Assembly: GCA_037178625.1 (NCBI GenBank)
Contig: CM074144.1
Coordinates: 1,612,001 to 1,676,000, forward strand
Reading direction: 5' to 3'
DNA: 64,000 bases
From: Skeletonema tropicum
Taxonomy: Eukaryota > Bacillariophyta > Thalassiosirophyceae > Thalassiosirales > Thalassiosiraceae
This document shows positions 9,039 through 20,224 of this stretch, one piece after another. A program made the translations under genes and the position numbers. The notes beneath the pieces were generated by a model, which saw only the letters and a list, made by a program, of their open reading frames with translations, was not told the DNA's origin and ran no database searches. Each line of letters begins with the position of its first letter. Positions within the stretch are counted from its first letter, which is position 1.

Positions 9039-10690
9039 GGCAGATATTTGATATCTGTGGCTGGGTGAATTTTTGATCCGGCGCAGCCGGATCAGCTGAA
9101 ATGCTGCACGAAGAGAGGAAAGAAAGGAAGGGGAAGGAGGAGGAAAGAGGAGGAGAAAGGGTAGGAGAATGTTGATGTATGCTCTGTTTTGATTTCACTA
9201 GCTTTAAAGCTAGATACGCCTGCTTCTACTCGATTCTAATTGCTGTCATTCATTGTTGGACCCCGTTCTGTGCCTTGCGATGCTTTACATTATTGCCACA
9301 TGCTCATTAGAGGGTATACTATACCACATCATCAGATCCATCTGTACCATACGTTGCATGTGACACTATGACCCACACTGTGCACTCAAGCAAATACCCC
9401 AAAGACACTGTATACCTACCAGTATTGCTCGTTTGTCTTCTTGATATCAATTAAGTTGTGATGCTTCGTTGTTTCTCTCGGCTGATGCTAGACTTTTTTG
9501 GGAGAATGCTGTCAAAGCATTGCTTCAATGTGCCTTCTGATCCGTCCTCGCTGGGAATGCATGGGATGTGATCATTGTGTCAGATGTCTTCTTCTAAGCC
9601 TCCTAGAGGTTATTATTGATAGTCATGCCAGCTGATCTATGTGGAAACGTGATTCCTTGTCGTTTCAAATCGTTTTCTGATCTGTATCTATTGTAGTCAT
9701 CTCTCCCTCTCTTCTTCATACGCTTTGCGTCCGGCATCCGACATTAGAGTTGCTTTCCACTTAACCTTCTATCTATTACCACTTGACTGTTACTTCATTT
9801 GTATTTTTCTACTGTCTGGTGATTTGTAGGTGTCTACTCTCTGGTCTGACACTGTTTGTATTTATTTACGACGACAGCGCCACGGTGCTACTGGTGTTGT
9901 CATTATTGTTGTTATTATCATTCACTGCCGTCTTCGGCGTCACGGCTGGTGATAATTGAATGCATCGCTGCAGGAGGTTTCGGTGGCCACTAGTACTGGT
10001 CCTCTCTCTGTAATGCAGCATCTACATGAACCGCAAACTATTTGCAATTTGTCTATTTGCATTCCGTGAAGTGTTGCGAATAGCCAATGATTAAATTCAC
10101 CAAATCGAGCAGAATCTTAGGTAGCCTGTGACGATGTCATAATGTGAATTGCATTTCATTGATTTGCGTTCATTTCTATCTACTGACTGATGCGCTGCTT
10201 TGTGTGTCGGCATCGGAGCGAGAGCGGAGGAAAACAAAAAATGAGCATGAACTTTCAGAGCAATTTCCTCGCACTTCTGATTAGCTACGCTTCTCCGAAG
10301 ATAATATCGAGAGTGATTATGATTAAATGGATTGCCGGCAGCTGCATAATTAAGTTCTGGGGTCGATATTGCTTCCGCTGGAGTTGTTATGGAGGTCGAC
10401 ATCTATCGACATGGTCCTTTGCAAAAGATCCAGTATCCAGTCTAAAATTTGGCGCGCCTCGAAAAGATCCATTTCAAAGTGGTCGGGCCGGTATTTTTAT
10501 GGGTATAATCTACTTGCCCGTTGTCGCCATCGAATTTGTGTTAGACAAAGTTAGTGTCGCCATCGAATTCGATGGCGACACCCGCTTTGGTGTGAAAAAG
10601 TTTATCATGGAGTAAGCTAGAAGAAGGCGGGTGAAAATGCTGTCGCCATCGAATTTTTTCGCCACCGCCATTTTGCATCTGCCTCAAATT
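9039..10690. repeat. 1.65-kb tandem unit 1
   Basis: First copy (1,652 bp). Its 28-nt palindrome is at 10554-10581. The half-site TCGCCATCGAATT occurs at 10524, 10557 and 10642 (and inverted in the palindrome). Confidence 0.85.
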
Positions 10691-12343
10691 GGCAGATATT
10701 TGATATCTGTGGCTGGGTGAATTTTTGATCCGGCGCAGCCGGATCAGCTGAAATGCTGCACGAAGAGAGGAAAGAAAGGAAGGGGAAGGAGGAGGAAAGA
10801 GGAGGAGAAAGGGTAGGAGAATGTTGATGTATGCTCTGTTTTGATTTCACTAGCTTTAAAGCTAGATACACCTGCTTCTACTCGATTCTAATTGCTGTCA
10901 TTCATTGTTGGACCCCGTTCTGTGCCTTGCGATGCTTTACATTATTGCCACATGCTCATTAGAGGGTATACTATACCACATCATCAGATCCATCTGTACC
11001 ATACGTTGCATGTGACACTATGACCCACACTGTGCACTCAAGCAAATACCCCAAAGACACTGTATACCTACCAGTATTGCTCGTTTGTCTTCTTGATATC
11101 AATTAAGTTGTGATGCTTCGTTGTTTCTCTCGGCTGATGCTAGACTTTTTTGGGAGAATGCAGTCAAAGCATTGCTTCAATGTGCCTTCTGATCCGTCCT
11201 CGCTGGGAATGCATGGGATGTGATCATTGTGTCAGATGTCTTCTTCTAAGCCTCCTAGAGGTTATTATTGATAGTCATGCCAGCTGATCTATGTGGAAAC
11301 GTGATTCCTTGTCGTTTCAAATCGTTTTCTGATCTGTATCTATTGTAGTCATCTCTCCCTCTCTTCTTCATACGCTTTGCGTCCGGCATCCGACATTAGA
11401 GTTGCTTTCCATCTTAACCTTCTATCTATTACCACTTGACTGTTACTTCATTTGTATTTTTCTACTGTCTGGTGATTTGTAGGTGTCTACTCTCTGGTCT
11501 GACACTGTTTGTATTTATTTACGACGACAGCGCCACGGTGCTACTGGTGTTGTCATTATTGTTGTTATTATCATTCACTGCCGTCTTCGGCGTCACGGCT
11601 GGTGATAATTGAATGCATCGCTGCAGGAGGTTTCGGTGGCCACTAGTACTGGTCCTCTCTCTGTAATGCAGCATCTACATGAACCGCAAACTATTTGCAA
11701 TTTGTCTATTTGCATTCCGTGAAGTGTTGTCGAATAGCCAATGATTAAATTCACCAAATCGAGCAGAATCTTAGGTAGCCTGTGACGATGTCATAATGTG
11801 AATTGCATTTCATTGATTTGCGTTCATTTCTATCTACTGACTGATGCGCTGCTTTGTGTGTCGGCATCGGAGCGAGAGCGGAGGAAAACAAAAAATGAGC
11901 ATGAACTTTCAGAGCAATTTCCTCGCACTTCTGATTAGCTACGCTTCTCCGAAGATAATATCGAGAGTGATTATGATTAAATGGATTGCCAGCAGCTGCA
12001 TAATTAAGTTCTGGGGTCGATATTGCTTCCGCTGGAGTTGTTATGGAGGTCGACATCTATCGACATGGTCCTTTGCAAAAGATCCAGTATCCAGTCTAAA
12101 ATTTGGCGCGCCTCGAAAAGATCCATTTCAAAGTGGTCGGGCCGGTATTTTTATGGGTATAATCTACTTGCCCGTTGTCGCCATCGAATTTGTGTTAGAC
12201 AAAGTTAGTGTCGCCATCGAATTCGATGGCGACACCCGCTTTGGTGTGAAAAAGTTTATCATGGAGTAAGCTAGAAGAAGGCGGGTGAAAATGCTGTCGC
12301 CATCGAATTTTTTCGCCACCGCCATTTTGCATCTGCCTCAAAT
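10691..12343. repeat. 1.65-kb tandem unit 2
   Basis: Second copy (1,653 bp), with the palindrome at 12208-12235. Its junction with unit 3 has one T fewer (CAAAT versus CAAATT) than the junction between units 1 and 2. Confidence 0.85.
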
Positions 12344-13986
12344 GGCAGATATTTGATATCTGTGGCTGGGTGAATTTTTGATCCGGCGCAGCCGGATCAG
12401 CTGAAATGCTGCACGAAGAGAGGAAAGAAAGGAAGGGGAAGGAGGAGGAGAAAGGGTAGGAGAATGTTGATGTATGCTCTGTTTTGATTTCACTAGCTTT
12501 AAAGCTAGATACACCTGCTTCTACTCGATTCTAATTGCTGTCATTCATTGTTGGACCCCGTTCTGTGCCTTGCGATGCTTTACATTATTGCCACATGCTC
12601 ATTAGAGGGTATACTATACCACATCATCAGATCCATCTGTACCATACGTTGCATGTGACACTATGACCCACACTGTGCACTCAAGCAAATACCCCAAAGA
12701 CACTGTATACCTACCAGTATTGCTCGTTTGTCTTCTTGATATCAATTAAGTTGTGATGCTTCGTTGTTTCTCTCGGCTGATGCTAGACTTTTTTGGGAGA
12801 ATGCAGTCAAAGCATTGCTTCAATGTGCCTTCTGATCCGTCCTCGCTGGGAATGCATGGGATGTGATCATTGTGTCAGATGTCTTCTTCTAAGCCTCCTA
12901 GAGGTTATTATTGATAGTCATGCCAGCTGATCTATGTGGAAACGTGATTCCTTGTCGTTTCAAATCGTTTTCTGATCTGTATCTATTGTAGTCATCTCTC
13001 CCTCTCTTCTTCATACGCTTTGCGTCCGGCATCCGACATTAGAGTTGCTTTCCATCTTAACCTTCTATCTATTACCACTTGACTGTTACTTCATTTGTAT
13101 TTTTCTACTGTCTGGTGATTTGTAGGTGTCTACTCTCTGGTCTGACACTGTTTGTATTTATTTACGACGACAGCGCCACGGTGCTACTGGTGTTGTCATT
13201 ATTGTTGTTATTATCATTCACTGCCGTCTTCGGCGTCACGGCTGGTGATAATTGAATGCATCGCTGCAGGAGGTTTCGGTGGCCACTAGTACTGGTCCTC
13301 TCTCTGTAATGCAGCATCTACATGAACCGCAAACTATTTGCAATTTGTCTATTTGCATTCCGTGAAGTGTTGTCGAATAGCCAATGATTAAATTCACCAT
13401 ATCGAGCAGAATCTTAGGTAGCCTGTGACGATGTCATAATGTGAATTGCATTTCATTGATTTGCGTTCATTTCTATCTACTGACTGATGCGCTGCTTTGT
13501 GTGTCGGCATCGGAGCGAGAGCGGAGGAAAACAAAAAATGAGCATGAACTTTCAGAGCAATTTCCTCGCACTTCTGATTAGCTACGCTTCTCCGAAGATA
13601 ATATCGAGAGTGATTATGATTAAATGGATTGCCGGCAGCTGCATAATTAAGTTCTGGGGTCGATATTGCTTCCGCTGGAGTTGTTATGGAGGTCGACATC
13701 TATCGACATGGTCCTTTGCAAAAGATCCAGTATCCAGTCAAAAATTTGGCGCGCCTCGAAAAGATCCATTTCAAAGTGGTCGGGCCGGTATTTTTACGGG
13801 TATAATCTACTTGCCCGTTGTCGCCATCGAATTTGTGTTAGACAAAGTTAGTGTCGCCATCGAATTCGATGGCGACACCCGCTTTGGTGTGAAAAAGTTT
13901 ATCATGGAGTAAGCTAGAAGAAGGCGGGTGAAAATGCTGTCGCCATCGAATTTTTTCGCCACCGCCATTTTGCATCTGCCTCAAAT
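12344..13986. repeat. 1.65-kb tandem unit 3
   Basis: Third copy (about 1,643 bp), shorter by an 11-bp deletion in the GGAGGAGGAAAG run. The palindrome is at 13851-13878. The right edge runs into unique sequence after CTCAAATT. Confidence 0.85.
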
Positions 13987-14451
13987 TTCCCGAATTTTAC
14001 CCTTATATCGACCAAAAATCCCCAATATTCCCCTTCAAGCCTCTCCTCAACCATGGTTTGTTGTGGGCACGCCCGCGCGCCCGCTATCTTGGTTTGCCTA
14101 GTTGGGATATGATACTCTACTGTACGGCTGGGTTCAAATAGCACTTTTGAATTGAAATCTGGGAATTATGTAGACAACGAGTGAGGTATCAATGAGATCT
14201 TATGGACCAACAAATATGATTCTTTGGGTGGTAATTCATGTTAATAGTGTCATAATTATATGTTTGATCATTGCACCTTAGATTGATACCCATGCCCGAT
14301 TAGCATACCAACACATTCACATGCTTAATCTAAAATTAAACATGGGAGTTATCGGACCCAACCTTAATAAATACGATGGTGTATGTTGAGATCATAAAAC
14401 AACCATCTCCGGTGGCATATTACTGTATGGTATGAATGCATGGCCGTAGTA
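13987..14451. other. Spacer between array and MITE
   Basis: About 465 bp of AT-rich sequence. It contains GTTGTGGGCACGCCCGCGCGCC near 14062, loosely resembling the GC-rich stretch left of the array at 8990-9030. No gene was seen. Confidence 0.4.
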
Positions 14452-14770
14452 CTGTGTCCACGCATGAAATTTATTTTTGCCAAATTTGGCCTCGCTTGGC
14501 CAAATTTTGCCAAGTAAAATTTTGCAAAAATTTAGCTTCACAAATTTGACTTTGTGTCCACGCATGTAAATTTTGCTTATTTTCATTTTTTGTTAGGACG
14601 GCTCATGATTCTTTCTTTGAGAAGGCCAAATTTGGAGGCCAAAAATGAAATTTGATATTTTTGCCAAAAGGCCAAATTTGCCAAATTTGAAATTTGAAAT
14701 TTGGCCAAGCAAGGCCAAATTTGGCAAAAATATGCAAAATTAGAAGGCCAAATTTGATGCCTGGACACAG
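14452..14770. mobile_element. TA-flanked foldback MITE
   Basis: Terminal inverted repeats CTGTGTCCACGCATGAAATTT (left) and its near complement on the right (19 of 21 match) are each flanked by TA. Much of the interior consists of repeated GCCAAATTTGGCC-type palindromes, which let the whole 319-bp element fold on itself. The TA target duplication points to a Tc1/mariner-like transposase acting in trans. It has no coding content. Confidence 0.75.
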
Positions 14771-14912
14771 TAGTAGGAAGAGGTCGCCATGGTTCAAAGG
14801 AAAAATTTGATGTGGAGATTTGGTCAATACTACAATAACGTGGGAATTTGTACGAATGTGGCTTTTCTCGCTTCCCCGCGTCTTTTGCATCTGACTGTCG
14901 CAAATCTGGATA

Positions 14913-15184
14913 CAGGGGTCAAAATACGTGAATACAGAAAAAGTGTCTAACGATATTGAGCGAACAGCTAGCATTTTCTGATGTGACAGTGAAAAAGTCA
15001 TGTTCCCGCCCGAATTTGGTAGGAGTAGCTACTGTAGGAATCTTACTGCGTGTACGTAGAAAAACTTTGCAGGCTTATTCTCTCTCCTCCACAAAATGCG
15101 GGAAGCATTTTTTGGGTGTGTACCTACCAATTCCTACAATTTTGTATGTAGCGAAGAGGTGTTAGACACCTTTTTTGACCCCTG
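14913..15184. mobile_element. TA-flanked MITE with CAGGGGTCAAAA termini
   Basis: A perfect 14-bp inverted repeat TACAGGGGTCAAAA / TTTTGACCCCTGTA lies at 14911-14924 and 15173-15186. Just inside it is a second matching block (GTGTCTAAC / GTTAGACAC). The 272-bp body is non-coding, and TA is taken as the target duplication. Confidence 0.7.
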
Positions 15185-15225
15185 TAGCTGGTGAAAAGAA
15201 CAATTTGTCGCGATTTTCTGAGTGT

Positions 15226-15540
15226 CGGTAACGTTTTGTGTAGAACTCTGGTATGTTTCTACGTGAGCGGCAAAACGTTACCTCGGTAACGTTTTCGAAA
15301 AAGGCAGGAGGCCTCGTGCAATTTGTTGAAGCAAAGCATGAGCCGTTGTGTGACCTATAGGTAATATTATTGCATACAAGGGCTACAGGTTTTTTGAAAA
15401 AAACGCCGTTAGGAGCTGCCTAGCTTTGCGACGTTCAAGTTGGAGTTCGAAAACGTTCATTCGGTAACGTTTTGAGGCCTTACGGGTAATGGGCCCAAGA
15501 GCAAAACGTTACTGAGGTAACGTTTTCAAAATGGTTGGGA
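15226..15540 (+). mobile_element. Palindrome-bearing MITE, copy B
   Basis: Copy B keeps the right half of palindrome 1 (CGGTAACGTTTT, 15226-15237), a perfect palindrome 2 at 15272-15295 (arm AAAACGTTACC, centre TC), an imperfect palindrome 3 at 15450-15473 and a nearly perfect palindrome 4 at 15503-15526 (centre GA). The right terminus is TGGTTGGGA followed by TA. The spacers match copies A and C. Relative to copy A, the fifth base of the inner arm pair has changed on both sides (G to T with C to A). The left terminus is decayed. Confidence 0.8.
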
Positions 15541-15577
15541 TATATATCTCATTCCTACCGACGTAAGAGTAAGAAGA

Positions 15578-17123
15578 CACGGGTTCTAAGCCTCCCGGTC
15601 TAAGTTCAAAAGTAGGAGTATCAACGTAGGAATAGTACATAACAGGTGATATGACTATCGCTACGACATTTGTTAACCCTTACTAACCAAAACAGGCAAA
15701 AATCAATATATTTTCTTGACGGGCTAACTATCGCCAAACACTTTTTCATCTCCACTCAACATCAACAAGATGAGGAGCACCGGCACCATGGTGTGTTTGC
15801 GTCCTATGGTGATATAATGTCCCATCTTGATATACTGGTTAACTTTTTTGGCAACGAACTCTACACCCATATTGTAGTTCATTAATAAAAAAGTTCACCA
15901 GTATACAATAACGTCGAATTAATTCTCGTCGACATATTTTATCGCTAGAAATTTCCCCTCGACGACACAGTCTGCCGCTGCCATATTTATCCAAAAGAGA
16001 GGCAGTAGGGTGTGCCATCACTCCGCCCTGCCCCTTCCAATCGACAACCAAACATATATTATTCGTAGGTTATGCTTATCGCCACAGTAATCACCGTATT
16101 CACCAAGAATATAAGTGATCTAGCCACACCATCATCAAAAGCCACCTGTCGCCTTGTTGCGACCGACACTCTCACCAAAGGATGCATCACAGAGGGAACG
16201 AAGCCCTGAAACTTATGCCCCAGTTATAATATGATATAGAGCAATGATTGGGGGGCATAAACCTGATAAAAAGAGTCTTATTGTCTCCTTGAAGCGACGA
16301 GTCAATAATTACAAAAAACTCGTCTCAAATGGGCATAATAACCACCATCAATTGTTGTATACAGCCACCAATAATTCCAAAACACATCCAAAACAGAACT
16401 AACAAATCATTGCGGTAATAATATACATTGGTATTGTTTGGAGTAGTGTTTTCAATCGGATAATGTTAAATATTATTTGATACAATAAATTACAAAAAAA
16501 TGTAGGCCTCTACACCATGATTAATATGACATCTACACCTATATTGCGGCTGCTGAAGCGTGTATACCCCCCCGACATCCTCTTTCATGTTGAGAGTTGA
16601 AGAATTGTGTTTGCATTGTTGTTATGGACTGTTTATATGGTTGATTGTTGCATATTAATTATGTGAAACATCACATATCCGATCACATGTGCGCCTGGGT
16701 AATAAAAAATAGAGGGAGCACTCTCATACGTGGGGCACGACCTCGGAAGTCAATATTATGTTGCAGATGAGATATGTAAAGTAGGGGACCTTGTAGTGCA
16801 GAGTATCATTGCCAAAAGGATCATATCACAGGTGGACGAAGATGACCAATTTTCATATCGTTGATGGCGAGTACAATAACTCAACGACGGCATCTACCTC
16901 GACAAAGGAACGCCTCCATAATATACCCAATAGTAATGGAGAGCGATATTGGTGCGTATATTGGTTATATTTGAAGCGTGTGCATTGTTGGGGCCGACGG
17001 TAGGAGGCGGAGCGGCAGCTTCATGGTTGATGTCAAAAAGTGCAGCATTAGGTACGACTTACAGGTAGTATGTACGTTCTACGAAGATTTGAATTCCTAT
17101 ATACGTAGGCCTTAGAACCCGTG
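15578..17123. mobile_element. 1.5-kb element with 13-bp inverted termini
   Basis: The element is bounded by CACGGGTTCTAAG (15578-15590) and CTTAGAACCCGTG (17111-17123), with AAGA directly outside both ends as a likely 4-bp target duplication. An inverted relative lies at 59260-60791. A hairpin (TATACTGGTTAACTTTTTT ... its complement) at 15831-15905 is present in both copies. Short relic frames occur near 16800-17000, but no intact gene does. Superfamily not determined. Confidence 0.75.
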
Positions 17124-17317
17124 AAGACTAGCCTTTCTCAAACAAATCTCGCACTTTCTCATTTGTCAATGCCCCACATGCAACTTTATCACCATCATTC
17201 CACCCTTCTTACATTCCTCTCCAGCACATGATTAATTATTTCTAAGTATGTATCAAGTGGTAGCGGTAAACAATAAATGGGGCAATCACCAACGTAACTG
17301 CTTTCAGGCTGCTTGAA

Positions 17318-17547
17318 TCAAACCGCGTCCTTGTCACGTAGTTCAGCGGCCCTCACCTTGCACTCTCGATTGTGATGCTGCCAATGCTCCTTCTGACATT
17401 CTACACAGCAATATCGTACGAAATTACAAACGGTGCATATCTTCAATTTGTGCTTGTGGTCGGCTTCTCTACACCACACGACGCACAAGACATCATCATG
17501 TCGTGCACTGTCTGAATCCCTACAATAGTATTTCTTGCCAACATCGT
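17318..17547 (-). pseudogene. MYND zinc-finger gene fragment (3' exon)
   Basis: The minus-strand frame after an acceptor-like TTTCTCTAG (AG at 17549-17548) reads DDVGKKYYC and then a MYND finger: CVVWC, CTVC, YCCVEC, HHNREC, ending RAAELRDKDAV. MYND fingers bind proline-rich peptides in partner proteins. Only this terminal exon was found. A possible upstream ATG-containing stretch near 17690-17720 does not join in frame. The first Cys pair is spaced one residue wider than usual. It is either a remnant or the last exon of a gene whose 5' part was displaced. Confidence 0.6.
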
Positions 17548-18258
17548 CTAGAGAAAGCAAAGTTGATATTATTTTAGTAGTAGATACTACTCGTGTCATA
17601 TAATGAAGAATGAGGTGAATGATTTACCTACTTTCTTCCTACTTCACCTTTTTGTCGCCTTTGTATTGCATCGCCTCCTCTTCGCCATCTCCAGTGTCCT
17701 TGACATATTTCCACCGACCGACCCGGCTACTTACTTTTACTTACTTCAAACTTCAAACCACCGGAACGCAAAAAAACCGAACAGATGATCCGGCACTCAA
17801 GACGACGTTTCCTTAAAATGCGAGCTACAGTGAACAAGAAAGTGTGAAATAGCCCTGTGCAGATTTTTGTCATGAATCATCAGTCTTCTCTCTACAATAT
17901 CTTCTCTCTCTAGAGCAATTAATACTGGTCAATGGATAGGGCGGGGGCTAGCCTACCGATAATCGATAATCCCCCCCACCAGGTAGGAGGGGGGATGCCT
18001 ATGTATTTAGATAGCTAAACTCCCGTGGTTTCATCTAAATCTAGCCAAATATTGGACCATTTTACCCAGACGATTTGCCCCATCAGAGCCCTCAATATCG
18101 GGGGTCTCCCCCCTCTCCCCCCTCGCCCCCTATAACCAAAGGCCTAAGAGAGGCTTTATTTACTATCTCTACTAATAAGTATGCACTAAACTTGTGTTAA
18201 GAAACTGAAAACGGATGCAATTCCGCTCTGTTTGGTGTTGTCTATCGTAACCAGCCAC
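17548..18258. other. Intergenic, repeats of C and G runs
   Basis: No gene was accepted. At 17965-18130 there are long C and G runs, including a CCCCCCCACC...GGTAGGAGGGGGG hairpin. The hAT target site follows. Confidence 0.4.
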
Positions 18259-18266
18259 GTCTTCAG

Positions 18267-19913
18267 TAGCGTTTCGGCCAGGAATCCCTGGGATATTTCG
18301 GCACTTTTGAGTATCCCGAGGGATATTTTTCGCCAAAAATCGCTAAAAAATATCCTTTTATTTGGACAAGCTTATCTTGATAGCTGGAGCGTTTCTGATG
18401 TCAATAATACTATTGTTCACTCATCAAATCACATTTAATCACTTTTTATATCCAAAATCACTCACTTGGCCATTATTACAGCGCAAGAACGTCCGTAGCT
18501 GCAACACATCTCCCACTATGCTGTCACCAACAATCCTCCGGATGAAAGTCAATTGTGAGAATACACGCTCCACCGCAGCACTAGAAACTTGAGTAAGAAC
18601 AATAAGCCGAACAGCCTTGTAGAAGGATGGTATCACATCTGCTCTAGCTTCCATTGCAGTCTTCCACCATTCATAGATCCGACGTCCACGCTCCCCAATG
18701 TCATTTTTCCAATTCATTCTACAAAACTCATCTATATCCTCCCCATCTGCTCCCTCTTCTCCAGCAGCTTGCAATAGATCCCCAACATTGCCCTCAATCC
18801 CATCTTCTGCCACATCTGAATCTTCCATTATATCATCTTCATCTTCTGGGTGAGCGTCTTCAGCAGTGTCGTCACCCTGCTGCTGACGTAATGTATTGTC
18901 TATATTAACCAACAAGGCTCTCTGACGAGCCCTTCGCAACTTTTCTTTCACTCTTTGCCGATAACGTCTATTCGTCTCCTCGATGTCCTCGCCCTCGAAA
19001 TTGAACTGCATTTCTTCCACAAGTTTCAGGTATTCGGGTATTTCATCCCTCATTGATTTGAGGAATTCATCTGTGAATTCCTTGTACTCGAAATGTTTCA
19101 ACTCATCTATCCAGCGACGAAGCATATCAATTGTTAGCTGCTGCTGGTCCTTCAGAAACAAGATGTCAAAAAGTTTGCAAGCACGAAATGCACGGCGGAC
19201 TCTTTTCAGATGAGGATCATCTGTAAAGAGTTTTTTATACTTTGTGATACATCCCTCAACACATTCCGATGCATACTGCAACAACTCCTCCTCCGTCACC
19301 CTTCCTCCATGCTTCTCCTTGAACTCTTGCAATTCACTCTCAAGTTCGCCAAGATAGTCTTTCTCATCTGCAAGAGCGTCTCTCCTCTCCTTCAAAGAAT
19401 CAACAATCTCTTGGCGTTGCTGTGCCCTGGTCTCATTCGCTTCATCATCAGTGACATCCCCTTTGCCTCTTTCTGCCTCTTCTTTGCTAATTCCTCCTCC
19501 GGCAAAGCCTGCGGCTTCAAATGACCATCATCACCGGTGCTGCCGGGGGCTGGTGCTGTTGTGCGTGGATCTTTGGATTTCTCCATTGTGTTGAAAGACA
19601 GAATACGGGCGAAAGACCGAATTAATACACGGATGGCGACAAAAATAATGCAACACAGCAACAGCCACTACTGAATCTGTCTGTAGTGTTGGCAGGGCGA
19701 GGGAGCTGTCGGCAAGTACATAGTAGTGTCGGCTGTCGGCCATGCTGGTGCGGTGAGCTCAACGCATCCTGGTGGAAGGAAGGCTCTGGCGGACTTTTTG
19801 AGATGGTGTCCTGTCACATCATGTAGACTTTTGTACGTAGGAACTAGTAAATAATCAGGGATATTTTTTGGGATATTTTGCAGGGGTGGGCGGGCTACCT
19901 GGCCGAAACGCTA
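18267..19913 (-). mobile_element. hAT DNA transposon, 1,647 bp (hAT-1)
   Basis: A 16-bp inverted terminal repeat TAGCGTTTCGGCCAGG is present at both ends. A perfect 8-bp target duplication GTCTTCAG flanks it (18259-18266 and 19914-19921). Termini beginning TAG and an 8-bp duplication are diagnostic of hAT elements. It carries a short, frameshifted transposase on the minus strand and is probably itself a deletion derivative, because full hAT transposases are normally 600 aa or more. Confidence 0.92.
18439..19586 (-). pseudogene. hAT transposase fragment, frameshifted
   Basis: The frame begins at an ATG at 19586 (MEKSKDPRTTAPAPG) and runs to KKRQKEAKG. The frame then changes in a run of Gs near 19456, after which coding continues as DVTDDEANETRAQQRQEIVD to the stop at 18439. 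The C-terminal part contains the hAT dimerisation signature (IYEWWKTAMEA...VSSAAVERVFSQLTFIRR). The BED finger and most of the RNase H-like catalytic core are missing. It cannot be an active transposase. Confidence 0.8.
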
Positions 19914-19921
19914 GTCTTCAG

Positions 19922-20224
19922 TACTTTCTTACGTTACCTCTTACCTGAAGTGTGGCGCTGCTTCCGTAACATTTTTCGCCATCAGACTCTTCATGCGCCA
20001 TCCATTATTTCCTAAAGGCCCACACACACACATCCACCCGAGCCAAACTGTTCAACTCCTTTCCTCTCTCTCTCTCTTTCGGCGATGACGATGAGGATGA
20101 GGAAGAAGAGGTGGAGGTGGAGGAAGTAGAGCGACTAAAGACTATTTTCCTCTTATTTCCATACTTTATTCCATCCGTCACTCAAATAGCAAGAGCTCCG
20201 CAACATTAAACCTACTCAAAGACA
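19922..20224. promoter_or_regulatory. Putative promoter region of the propeller gene
   Basis: A 303-bp stretch between hAT-1 and the ATG. It holds a CT-rich tract (TCTCTCTCTCTCTTT near 20064) and a GA-rich tract (20090-20125), both common in 5' flanks here. No TATA box was assigned. Confidence 0.35.

Larger units (their letters stand above)
9039..13986. repeat. Threefold tandem array of a 1.65-kb unit
   Basis: Three nearly identical head-to-tail units start at 9039, 10691 and 12344, each at GGCAGATATTTGATATCTG. A few substitutions and an 11-bp deletion in a purine run distinguish them. Each unit has short palindromes near its left end (CAGATAT-TTG-ATATCTG; GATCCGGC-GCA-GCCGGATC), a CTAGCTTTAAAGCTAG palindrome, and near the right end a perfect 28-nt palindrome centred on GAATTC. 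Unit ends carry the inverted 7-mers GGCAGAT and ATCTGCC. Open frames of 141 aa (+) and 101 aa (-) overlap on opposite strands and show no recognisable domain, so neither is called a gene. It could be an unknown mobile element amplified in tandem or a simple segmental triplication. Confidence 0.85.

Noticed and set aside
10190..10615. 141-aa open frame repeated in all three 1.65-kb units (also 11844, 13487) with a 101-aa frame opposite
   Set aside because: No domain, low-complexity composition, and open frames on both strands over the same DNA. Conservation between units only reflects recent triplication.
9039..13986. LTR retrotransposon with LTR-like repeats
   Set aside because: Three equal tandem units with no internal gag/pol, primer-binding site or TG...CA ends.
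14583..15001. Minus-strand frames of 106 and 132 codons
   Set aside because: They lie across the low-complexity GCCAAATTTGG repeats of a MITE and are explained by composition.
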